A DNA stretch of 64,000 nucleotides from assembly GCF_030272615.1 (NCBI RefSeq), contig NC_081412.1, forward strand, positions 548,606,488-548,670,487, in the 5' to 3' direction. Shown here in pieces: positions 37,445-47,390 of this stretch. Below the pieces are notes generated by a model. That model was not told the DNA's origin. It saw only the letters and a list, made by a program, of their open reading frames with translations, and did no database searches. The translations under genes and the position numbers were made by a program. Positions within the stretch are counted from its first letter, which is position 1, and each line of letters starts with the position of its first letter. The DNA comes from Cryptomeria japonica (taxonomy: Eukaryota; Streptophyta; Pinopsida; Cupressales; Cupressaceae).

Positions 37445-38290
37445 ATGATGAAGCTGCACCTATCAGGAGTTGGAGAATATGTTGTATATTATCTGGAGAA
37501 TGATTTCATTACACCGAGAACCTATCCATTGACAATGGAAGAGATAAAAGCAAAGCAAGAACATATCCAAGCAATGATTGAAATAACATTTGCAGTGACC
37601 GACTCAGAGTTTAATGATCTAGAAGGTTGCATTGATGCAAAGGCAATGTGGGACAAGCTCATATCTGTGTATGGCAGAGATGAACATGTTCAAAGAGAAA
37701 AAGTGGATAGTCTAAGAGGACAACTTGAATCTATGAGGATGAATGAAGGTGAGAACATAACCCAGTACAATACAAGACTAAAGGAGATTGTCAATCAAAT
37801 CAAAGGAGCAGGTGGAACTATTGAAGAAAAGGATATAACAAGTAAGTTGTTAAGAACCTTTCTACCAGCTTATGCAATCCGAGTCTCTGCAATCAATGAA
37901 TTGAGGTCTGTACCCAATATGCCAGTTTCTTTAGATGCTACTATTGGTAAGCTACATGCATTTGAGTTAAGTAACTTTGATAACAGTGGGTCATCGGTAA
38001 ATAAAGTTGAATCTGCATTTAGTTCTTTTCATATTGGTGAATTTGATGATTACAATGATAGAATGAGTAAGTACACTAAAGGGGATCACAGTGGAGCAAG
38101 TGAAAGATTTTGCAAGAACATGGAAGAAGTACACAAATTGTATGAGGAAATCAGAAAGCAAGAAGAGTTTGAAGCACTATTAGCCAAAAGGTTACTGAGA
38201 GGCAAAGGTAAGTATAAAGGAAAACTACCTTTGAAATGTTTCAATTGTGATAAGATAGGACCTATGGCTTCTAACTGTCCTGACAAATAA
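37445..38290 (+). CDS. Copia Gag protein
   Basis: A 281-residue open frame. It holds a UBN2/gag-type region with a DAKAMWDKL motif, and ENITQYNTRLKEIVNQI near residues 110-130. It ends in a zinc knuckle with the order C-x2-C-x4-P-x4-C. The position normally held by His is Pro, so the knuckle probably cannot bind zinc. A stop (TAA) directly follows CPDK at 38288. In copia elements Gag and Pol usually share a frame, so this stop separates what was one polyprotein. The start chosen is the first ATG of a MMK pair at 37445. Confidence 0.8.
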   Translation: MMKLHLSGVGEYVVYYLENDFITPRTYPLTMEEIKAKQEHIQAMIEITFAVTDSEFNDLEGCIDAKAMWDKLISVYGRDEHVQREKVDSLRGQLESMRMNEGENITQYNTRLKEIVNQIKGAGGTIEEKDITSKLLRTFLPAYAIRVSAINELRSVPNMPVSLDATIGKLHAFELSNFDNSGSSVNKVESAFSSFHIGEFDDYNDRMSKYTKGDHSGASERFCKNMEEVHKLYEEIRKQEEFEALLAKRLLRGKGKYKGKLPLKCFNCDKIGPMASNCPDK

Positions 38291-38904
38291 TCTACTGAAA
38301 AAGAGAGATTACCGAGATGAAAAATAGAAAGATAATCATTATAGAGGATATCGAGACTTTAGAAGAAGAGATAGAAAGTCATGCTTAATAACTGATGAGG
38401 AATCCAATTATGATAAATTAGATAAAACTTATACAGAGGAAGTAGTTTATGTGGCTATCAAAGATGGATCAGATGAAGAAAGGCATGAAGAAAAAGCCCT
38501 AATATCTCACATAAATACTAATGATTCTTGGATCATAGATAGTGGATGCTCACATCACATGACGGGTGATAAACACAAGTTTGTTATGTTAGAAGATTAT
38601 GATGGAGGGCTATGTAAGATTTGGTAATGATGCACCATGTCTAGTAAAAGGTAAAGGATCCATAACACTTCTTGACAATGCTAAATGTAATGATGTTTAT
38701 TGGGTTGAAGGTTTGAAATACAATTTGTTGAGTGTAGCACAACTAAACAATACAAGTTACCGAATAGAATTTCATAAAGGAATTGTGAAAGCTCATGACA
38801 AGCATGGAAAGTTAGCTGCTACCAAGACACAAACAAAAGGTAACACATTTCACCTTGACTTAACTCGGAATAAGTGTCTATATGCAAAGATAGATGATAC
38901 CTGA
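38291..38904 (+). pseudogene. Copia protease region, broken
   Basis: At 38527-38560 the frame reads WIIDSGCSHHMTGD, the aspartic protease active site (DSG). It is lost after 38620; the following sequence (38599-38904) is open in another frame with a YNLLSVAQL block. At least one indel near 38600 and stops near 38317-38330 break it. Confidence 0.8.
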
Positions 38905-39801
38905 TTATGGCATAAAAGGTTTTGTCATGTAAATTTTGATAATCTGATCAAAATAAGTAAGAAGCATCGAGTAAGAGGTCTACCGAGTCTTGAGAAACCT
39001 GAGAATGCTATGTGCCGAGGATGCTAGATGGGTAAAATGACAAGATAAAGCTTTACAAGTAAGTCCTACACTTCTAAGGGAATTTTAGATCTTGTGCACA
39101 CTGATCTTTGTGGTCCTATGAAAGTTCAAAGTTATTATGGTGATAAATATTTCATATTATTTGTGGATGATTATTTAAGGATTGTGTCAGTTATGTTTTT
39201 AAAAGAAAAATCAGAAGCTTTTCAAATGTTTAAATGGTACAAGGCAAGAGTTGAAAATGAAATAGGAAGACAACTGAAATGTCTTAGATCAGATAGAGGA
39301 GGAGAGTTCACATCTGATGAGTTCAACTTATTCTGCAATGATCATGGTATTAAAAGACAAGTCTCTGCACTGAGAACTCCACAACAAAATGGAATTATTG
39401 AGAGGAGAAACAGATCTATTGTGGATTGTGCCAGAACCCTGATGATTGAAAAGAAAGTGCCACAAACATTTTGGAGAGAAGCAATAAGCACAACAATTTA
39501 CACCCTAAACCAAGTACAACTGAAAAAAGGAACTTTGAAGACACCATATGAAATCTGGTATGACAAGAAACCTAATGTAAGCTACTTCAAAATCTTTGGA
39601 AGTAGATGCTATGTATACAAAGATGATAGAAATGGAAAGTTTGATCAGAAAAGTGAAGAAGGAACATTTCTAGGTTATTCTTCTAGAAGTAAAGTATTTA
39701 AATGTCTGATCAAATCATCTAACAAAATAGTAGAAAGTGCAAATGTGAAAATTGATGAATTTGTAGAAAGAAATGATGAAGGAAACTCCAAGGAACCATA
39801 A
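38905..39801 (+). pseudogene. Copia integrase, broken
   Basis: A pre-integrase zinc region (HKRFCHVNFDNL, then MCRGC) at 38910-39026 has stops at TGA 38902 and in the CRGC tail. From 39094 to 39801 the frame is open for 235 codons. It carries the catalytic D (HTDLCGPM), D (SDRGGEF) and E (PQQNGIIER), followed by a GSRCYVYKDD and FLGYSSRSK block. All three catalytic residues are present. Confidence 0.85.
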
Positions 39802-40956
39802 GATTATGATGAATTTGTCTATGTTCAACCGACAAGTCTTACCGAGAGAACTGTTGAAGAAAATGAAGAGAATATCCAGTTACCAAGTGATGAAGAAGAC
39901 CATACAGAGCCTACCGAGTCTGTATTAGCCAAGTATGTCAGAAGACATCATGCATCAAGTCAGATTATAGGAAATAAGGATGATCTAGTGATGACAAGGA
40001 ACAAACTGAGACAGAACACATGTCTGATATCTGAATTTGAACTGAGGATAGTGAAAGAGGCATTTAACAGTGAAGATTGGATAAATGTTATGATAGAAGA
40101 TATTGATCAAATCAAGAAGAATGACACATGGACATTGGTCCCAAGACCGAAGGATAAAAATGTAATCGGTACAAAGTTGATTTTCAGAAACAAGCTGAAT
40201 GAAAAAGGTGAGGTCATTCAAAATAAAGCAAGACTAGTTTGCAAAGGTTATGCCCAAGAAGAAGGAATTGATTATGGTGAGACTTTTGCACCTATGGTAA
40301 GACTTGAAGGAGTAAGAACATTGTTGGCATATTCTGCTTACAAGAATTTCAAGGTATATCAAATGGATGTCAAATCTGCATTTCTGAATGGTATATTAGA
40401 AGAAGAAGTTTTTATTGAACAACCTGAAGGATTTGTTGAAGACAAGAATAAAGATCAGGTATGTAAATTGAACAAAACTTTATATGGTCTGAAACAAGCA
40501 CCTAGAGCATGGTATGAAAGATTGCACTCTTATTTAATCAAGATTGGTTTTATAAGAATAAGTGAAAACAACAATATGTACATGAAGAATGATGAAAATG
40601 GAATACTGATCTCAGCCATATTTGTTGATGATATTATATTTTGTGGAAATGACTCTCTATGCAAGAACTTTGGAAATGAAATGAGCAAAGAATTTGAGAT
40701 GTCATTAATCAGTGAGATAAAGTATTTTATAGGTTTAAAAATACTGCAAATGAAAGATGAGATTTTCATTACTCAAGCCAAGTACATAAAGGAAATCTTG
40801 AAAAAATTTGGAATGGAGGATTCAAAACCAGTAAGTACTCCTATGACTACCAACTGTAAACTATCAAAGAATGATGAGTCTGCATCTATTGATGAGACAC
40901 TTTACCAATCCATGATTAGAAGCTACAATATGTTGTTCACAGTAGGCCAGACATAG
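39802..40956 (+). pseudogene. Copia reverse transcriptase, nearly open
   Basis: After a stop at 39799, an acidic linker leads into a 322-codon frame (39988-40956). Motifs are [42 protein letters not shown] and the catalytic FVDD. The frame shifts near 40930-40950, just after YQSMI, so it is severed from RNase H. The polymerase core itself is uninterrupted. Confidence 0.9.
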
Positions 40957-41559
40957 CACATGCAATAGGTATAGTTGCAAGATTCTCTGCAGATCCTAAG
41001 GAAACACACATGACAACAATCAAGAGAATTTTCAGATACTTGGAAGGCACTGAAGATTATGGCTTAGTATATCAGAAAGGAAATGACTTTGATTTAAAAG
41101 TTTATACTGATGCTGATTGGGCAGGCAACATTGATGACAAAAAAAGCACAAGTGGAGGAGCTTTCTTCTTAGGGGAAAGACTAGTGAGTTGGCTTAGCAG
41201 GAAACAAGGATGTGTTTCACAGTCAACAATAGAAGTTGAATACGTTGCTGCAACATTGAATTGTACCAACATAGCATGGATCAAACAACTGTTGGAAGGT
41301 ATAAATGAGAAAGTTACCGAGCCAGTAACTATATTCTGTGACAATACTAGTGCCATTAACATTTCAAAGAATCCTGTTATGCACTCTAAGACAAAGCACA
41401 TCTTTATCAAATATCATTATCTTAGAGAAGAAAGTGGTGTTGGAGTATGTTAGCACAAAGGAACAAATAGCAGATATCTTTACCAAGCCACTACCAAGGG
41501 ACACTTTTGAGTATCTTAGAAGTAAGTTAGGGGTCCTACCCCTATCTTCCATTCACTGA
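40957..41559 (+). pseudogene. Copia RNase H, broken
   Basis: An open frame 41010-41453 holds the RNase H motifs YTDADWAG, SQSTIEVEYVA and DNTSAI. A frameshift near 41430 moves the C-terminal end into another frame (VSTKEQIADIFTKPLPRDTF, to 41559). SQSTIEVEY replaces the usual S-S-A-E-A-E-Y, so one acidic position differs while the main E and D residues remain. Confidence 0.85.
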
Positions 41560-41935
41560 TCGAGTTTGGTGAATGCATCAATTCGATGACTCTACATAAT
41601 ATCTTTTAGGAGTTGATGCTGATTTACACACTTTAGGATGTTTTCTAAAGGTGTGCAGGAAACAATAACAGGGAACAGGAATTGAAGACAAAATGCTCTG
41701 ACCGAGACCAAGTTGACACATAACAACAGGAAATCACTTCATACAGGAAGAAATTATGTTTTAGTTCTTTACTTTTTGGCATTGTTGTCAAAGGGGGAGA
41801 AGACTGAAGAAAAGAGGAGAAGACTAAAGTATGGGGGAGAAGACTGATAACAGGGGGAGAGCATTTCAGCATTTCAAAATCTCACAGCAATCCGAATCAG
41901 ATTAGGTCAAATCAATTGGTTTTTCCATCAATGCC

Positions 41936-41947
41936 AAAGGGGGAGAT
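41936..41947 (+). other. Polypurine tract
   Basis: AAAGGGGGAGAT immediately before the 3' LTR, the expected plus-strand priming site. Confidence 0.9.
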
Positions 41948-43464
41948 TGTTGGCATTATAACAGACAAAGAGAGATTGTTGGCATTTCAATAAGGATATT
42001 GAGAAGGTTGTTGATAATTATGGATATAACTGATCAATGATGTTTACTATCTTAATATTATTATTTTGTCATTGATGTCAAGAAATTGATTATCTAATTC
42101 AGTATGATGTTGCCATATCTTAAGAAGTATGATTTGATGAGTATAAAGATGTCGGTAAAAGACATAGAAAGAATTTGATGAACAAGGGGAGGAATAAGTT
42201 ATTCAATGGACAGCTATTACCGAGTTAGACAACGATGAGATCATGATGTTTAGATTGTTTTGATATCCTACATATGTTATTGATTGTAAAATTAATACTA
42301 TACTATGTTACCGAGCAAAGAACCTAGTCGATAAACCCTAAGGAACCTAGTCGGTAAACCCTAAGGTTATCGGTATCGGTTAATGAAGGCAGAATGTCTA
42401 CCGAGTAAAGTTTAGTATTTACTGAGTTGCAACCGTGTAGTAATAGAATGCATTGAATGAATAAAAGAATTATTTAATGAAGGAAGCTGATGAGCTGTAA
42501 CTGATTAAATGATTGGTATGCCATACATGAAGTTTGTTAAAGAATCTATGGTAAAGGAAAATCAGCAAGAAGATCTACAACTCAAATTGAACCATAATAC
42601 CCTAGCACAAGTTCCAAGAAATGTATACAAGTTCCAAGGTGGGGTAAAACATTTTCAGATCGAAGGATACATTGAACTTGGTCAAGATTGAAGATCTGAT
42701 GGCTATGATTGATCATGAGATATGTGATCAAGGAGATTAAGCGGTTGGCAAGTTGTTTATAAATAAGGAACTATTGATAAATAATGTATGCGGGCAAGTG
42801 TATGCACATGGATGCTACATAGTGATTACCGAGAATAGAAGCTTGAAGACCTATTTGAATAATAGAATATAGAGCCCAACAGATGGACAAGATAAGTCCT
42901 AGATTGTATTGAGCAAATAAGAATCTGCTTTAGCATTTTAGATGTGAAGTTGCAGATAGATTTTTATTACTGTTATTTTGTGAAGTGACAAAAAATCTCT
43001 TAACCGAGTGGACTTAACAGTCTTATTTGTAAAACCCTCTAGCAAGGTGACATTCTCATTGAGTGTTTGAAATCCTTTAACAAGGTCACTTCTAACAAGG
43101 TGAAGATCCTAACAGATCTAAAGGAAATCTCTTAACCGGGTCACATCTAGCAATTTGTTTGTAATCTTTAATAGGATTTGCTTTTAACTGAGCATACTCT
43201 AGAAGAGTATATTTCTTAGTGGGTCCGAAATCCCACAGTGGTTTTTCCCTATTTGGGTTTCCACGTTAAATCTGGTGTTATGAGTGTTATGATGTTTATA
43301 TGCTTTTGAGTTTGCATGTTTAGCAGTTTTGGTTATATTGCTAAAGTATATGTTACCGAGGTTGAATTTGTTGTTTTAATGGAAGATTAAGTTTGTATGA
43401 GTCACCCCCCCTCTCATCTTATTAGCTTGGCATCTATACTTAACATTAAGTATCAAAACTATTA
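41948..43464 (+). repeat. 3' LTR of the copia element
   Basis: 1,517 bp, begins TGTTGGCATTATAACAG like the 5' copy. Its terminal dinucleotide is TA where the 5' LTR has CA, a single C-to-T transition. The TATA box is at about 42757. Confidence 0.95.
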
Positions 43465-43469
43465 CACAT

Positions 43470-44838
43470 CCCATGCCTTTAACCTTGAATTTTTCTTTTA
43501 GCTTTGTTTGTTTGGATGTAGAAGGTTTCAATGATTTTGGATCCACATATGCTGATGAAGGAATAGCTTCTCGATTGGCTAGGATTTTTATTTCTGATCT
43601 TTCTCATAGGTTATTGCAATATATGAATGGATTCAGATTGCCTTTGATGGTCACTTCAACTCCATCATGTGGGAACTTGATACATCGATGATATGTTGAG
43701 GGAACAACTCTCATTTCATGAATCCATGGGCGTCCCAAGAGTATATTATATACGAGATCTAGATGAAGGACTTGACAAAACACATCATTCGTGACTGGCC
43801 CAACTCTACGAGATAAGGTGATTATGCCCTTGGATGAATCTTCTTCGTCATCATATGCCTTGATGGTAATCTTGTTTGTAGCATTTACATCTTTATCCGA
43901 ATATCCCAATTGTATTAATGTGTTCAAAGTACACATATTGAGACCGACTCCTTCATCTATCAGGACTCATTTTGTTTAGTGTTTGTGTAGGAAGGCTTCA
44001 ATGTGTAAAGGTACATTATGTGGTTGGCTTATAGAGGCGTCATCAACTTTTATGAATGTAATGGAATGTTGAATGGAAAGGTATCCCACCATGGCTCGAA
44101 ACTGATCCACATTCAGATCAGTGGGTATAGTGGTTTCTCTTAGGACTCTGTCGAGTATGGCTTTATATGAAGGAGAGATACACAAAAATTCTAGGATTGA
44201 GATAAGAACGAGTGTCTTCCCTAACTTTTCTAATAGGTCGTACTCAAGTTTGGCCGATGAGAAAGCAGTGGTTTTAGTTGGAGCACCTTGTAAGGTGACC
44301 TTACCTCAACAAGTTGTGCCATTACATTTGAAGGTAGATTTAGAAGAAGTTCCAATGCCTTTTAAGACAACTTTGGCTCTTTGAGTAGAAATTTCAGGCA
44401 TTTTGTCCTTTATGATAATGGTAGAAATATAGTTGTCCATCAAAATATGATTAATGGTTGAATCATAATCATATGACACTTTGGTATAGTTAGCTTGCTC
44501 ATCTGTGGCTTTGGCTTTTCCCTTGTCATGTTTAGGGAATGGTTCCTTAAACATCTCATGTTTCTGATTGGATGTATGTCCCTTGATCTCAATGTCACCA
44601 ATATCAATAAGATCTTGTATAATGTTCTTCAAGCAATGGCAATTTCCAGTTTTATGTCCCTTGCTCTTGTGATATTCACAATACTCATCGTCATTCCACC
44701 AATTTGGTTTTACTTTTGGCTCATATGGAGGATTGTCTGGAATTGTTATTATCTTGTTTGCCACTAGCTTTCTAAAAGTTGACTCAAGTGGTTCTCGCAA
44801 TGGGGTGTATTTCCTTCATGGTTTTGAAGTTGCTTGAA
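43470..44838 (-). pseudogene. Ty3/gypsy gag-protease remnant
   Basis: Read on -, 44800-44306 has a gag tail with a CEYHKSKGHKTGNC knuckle-like segment (C-x2-H, then H-x4-C). 44185-43976 continues in another frame, and 43936-43604 carries a retropepsin-related end with YNILLGRPWIHEM, typical of plant Tat/Athila-type elements. The sequence is cut on its right at 44838 by a CACTAG terminus and on its left by the copia element. The sequence left of the copia does not continue the pol gene, so the element was already incomplete or rearranged. It might belong to the same family as the integrase end at 29.8-30.9 kb; this is unproven. Confidence 0.65.
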
Positions 44839-44839
44839 T

Positions 44840-45060
44840 CACTAGTACATTCAGAGCTGATTTTCGACAGCTGTTTGTCGGATTTTCGATGAATTTTCGT
44901 CGGAGTGTCGAACAAATCCACCGTCAAAAACTCAGCGTCAGATTGGTCGACGATGCCATGCCCGTCAAAAATTCAAAAATCCGATGGACTCTACCGACGA
45001 TCAAAGAAGTCGTCGATCAAAAGCTTGGTATTCCTCGTAATTCTGACGATGACCATTTTT
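44840..45060. mobile_element. CACTA-type terminus with subterminal repeats
   Basis: CACTAGTACATTCAG starts at 44840, exactly where the minus-strand gag frame stops. The next 220 bases contain about nine copies of a short element centred on TCGTCGG, TCGACGA or its complement (e.g. TTTTCGTCGGA, GGTCGACGATG, GTCGTCGATC). This pattern is typical of subterminal repeats of CACTA transposons. The opposite end was not identified. Confidence 0.5.
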
Positions 45061-45295
45061 ATAAAAAAAGTAATAATTATCATTGATATAAAAAAAAATA
45101 ATACCTAAGAAAAGCCCTTTTGGTTTCTAATTTGGCGTTACTATACTATTCACTTAAGCGATGGGTCCATTTATCATAAAAGTGTTCTCCCCTTGTCATC
45201 TACCTAGGTGGTCCCTTTAAATGTTTTATTCTTGTTCACTTTTAATCTACCTTTTCTAATGTCCATCGGGCATTATAAGTATCATGCGATTTTCT
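45061..45295. other. AT-rich spacer
   Basis: Nothing recognised. Confidence 0.4.
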
Positions 45296-47050
45296 ATTGA
45301 TCTGATGGCCCGCATTGATTCATAACCAAAAAGTGCTCAAAACTTAGTTTCCGCGAAGTAGCGAAAGGCAAAGGTGGACCCGACATATAGGTTTGGACCA
45401 AAGCTAAACATTGATCAAGTTTCATTTGATCGGATGGACAATGTGGTTTCGTGAGATCAAGCTAAACGTGTTTTAACCTTCGTGAAGTGGCGAAAGGGTT
45501 TGGCGGGTCCCAAAGATAAGCGGTCTTCTTTGGTTAAAGAATGATCGGGTTGGAAAAAGATCAATGGCTTCTCATTGTTTCATGGTCGGGAGATGCACGA
45601 GCTATACCTTCAGCAAAATAGCGAAAAGGTGGAGGGTCCCGCTAAGAGTGGTAGTAAATGTGGTAACCCCAGTTGGCGATGACATGGTGGTGACAAGGCA
45701 CTGAGTTGGTGGTATGCAGTGGGTCCGAGCAAGGTTGTCATAAAAAGAGTAAACAACGAGCAAGTTCTTGAGATCTAACGGCTCGCGTGAATTCATGAAG
45801 ATAAGATGCTAGCAAGTTAGTCATTGTGAAGTAGTGAAAAGGCCGATGGGCCCAAGGGACAGGCATGGCATGAAGTTAAAAGCAGATCAGGTCTATTTTG
45901 ATCTAATGGTTCTCGTGGTTTCGTGGCTGCAAGCCAAGCAAAGAATAATGTTCATGAAGTCGCGAAAGACAGGTGGAAATCACACGGAGGAGTGACGTGG
46001 CATAACATCTGCCGCTTTTTGTAGAGCTTGGAAAAAGATCAATGGCTTCTCGTTATTTCATGGCCAGGAGATGCACGAGCTATACCTTCAGCAAAATAGA
46101 GAAAAGGTGGAGGGTCCTGCTAAGAGTGGTAGTAAATGTGGTAACCCCAGTTGGCAATGACATGGTAGTGACAAGGCACTGAGTTGGCGGTATGCAGTGG
46201 GTTCGGGCAAGGTTGTCATAAAAAGAGTAAACAACGAGCAAGTTCTTGAGATCTAACGGCTTGCGTGAATTTGAGAAGATAAGATGCTAGCAAGTTAGTC
46301 ATTGCGAAGTAGCAAAAAGGCCGATGGGCCCAAGGGATAGGCATGGTATGAAGTTAAAAGCAGATTAGGTCTATTTTGATCTAACGGTTCTCATGGTTTC
46401 GTGGCTGCAAGCCAAACGAAGAATAATGTTCACAAAGTCATGAAAGACAGGTGGAAATCACACAGAGGAGTGATGTGACACGTGGTTTAAAAAAGTGGTT
46501 GAGGGCCCGCCTAGGTGTAACTGGCAGTTATGTGGGAATAGTAAAAGGGAACACGTGGCGGATTAAGGGTGGAACCAAAAGGAGTTTTTGGGGCTAATGG
46601 CCAACTGCCATGTGGCATTTATTAATCGGATAACAAGTGGGGTAAGTAATTTCCAGATAAAGGGCCCACTTAAAAGGTATTCATCTCAAGATTGATCCAA
46701 TGCTTCTCATTGTTTCGTGACCTGAAGATGCCCACAGCTTAACCTCTGCAAAATGGTGAAAACCGTTAGCCGTCAAGATGAGGTGCAGTTAGTTAAAAAG
46801 ATTGATGGTCTTGGTTGGAGTTAAAGGCTGGGTGATTTGAGTTTAATCTAACGCTTGGCATGGCCTCGCGAAGGAAAAGTGCACGACTATTAAACTCCGC
46901 GAAGTGGCGAAAAGGAGGTAGGGCCCAACACTTAAGCAAAGAGATTAAATGGAGATAAAGGCAATGTAAGTTCTCTAGATCCAACGACCAACCTTGTTTC
47001 GCAAAAGAAAAGAGCACGAGTTTTATGTTCTGCGAAGTAGCGAAAGAGCG
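45296..47050 (+). repeat. Eleven-copy bipartite motif array
   Basis: Box A (GATCTAACGG and variants) is followed 48-55 bases later by box B (GCGAAGTAGCGAAAGG and variants) eleven times. Box B starts near 45351, 45479, 45611, 45821, 45951, 46089, 46301, 46431, 46745, 46896 and 47031. Box A lies near 45303, 45429, 45558, 45771, 45898, 46037, 46250, 46376, 46694, 46846 and 46978. Between them TTTCGTG or TTTCGC can pair with the GCGAAA of box B. Most B boxes are followed by a GGTGGGTCCC-like string. Two larger blocks (from 45551 and 46029) are a 478-bp-offset duplication. Confidence 0.8.
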
Positions 47051-47390
47051 AAATAGAGGAAAGACTTAGAGAAATATTGACCTATTGGAACCAGTTTTGA
47101 ATTCGATTTGGTGAATTTAATTCTGAAAAGAAAGCCGAAGCATGCGGAGTTAATTTCTAAAAACTTAAATGCCAACTTGCCCTTTTCAGTTCGCATCAAC
47201 TTGATTGCTAAGTATTGTTTCATCGAAGTTTGTTGCAGAGCGAATTGTTGTAGAGTGATTTTCTTCAGGCGAATAATCAGGTTTCTTGTGCTTTTCTTGA
47301 TAACTCTTGGTTTGTTCTCAAATACTATTGTGTGAATTACTTCATTAGAGGTCTGTGCTAGCTTCTAGTGGTATAATTGTTTGACCAGAA

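Larger units (their letters stand above)
35800..43469 (+). mobile_element. Complete Ty1/copia LTR retrotransposon
   Basis: The element spans 35805-43464 (7,660 bp) and is flanked by a perfect 5-bp target duplication CACAT (35800-35804 and 43465-43469). It has two LTRs, a primer-binding site matching initiator tRNA-Met (37325-37336), gag, a pol in the order protease-integrase-RT-RNase H (copia order), and a polypurine tract. By eye I counted about 40 mismatches in the first ~770 aligned LTR bases, near 5 percent, so it is not a recent insertion. Pol is broken by stops and shifts, so it is non-autonomous now. Confidence 0.95.
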
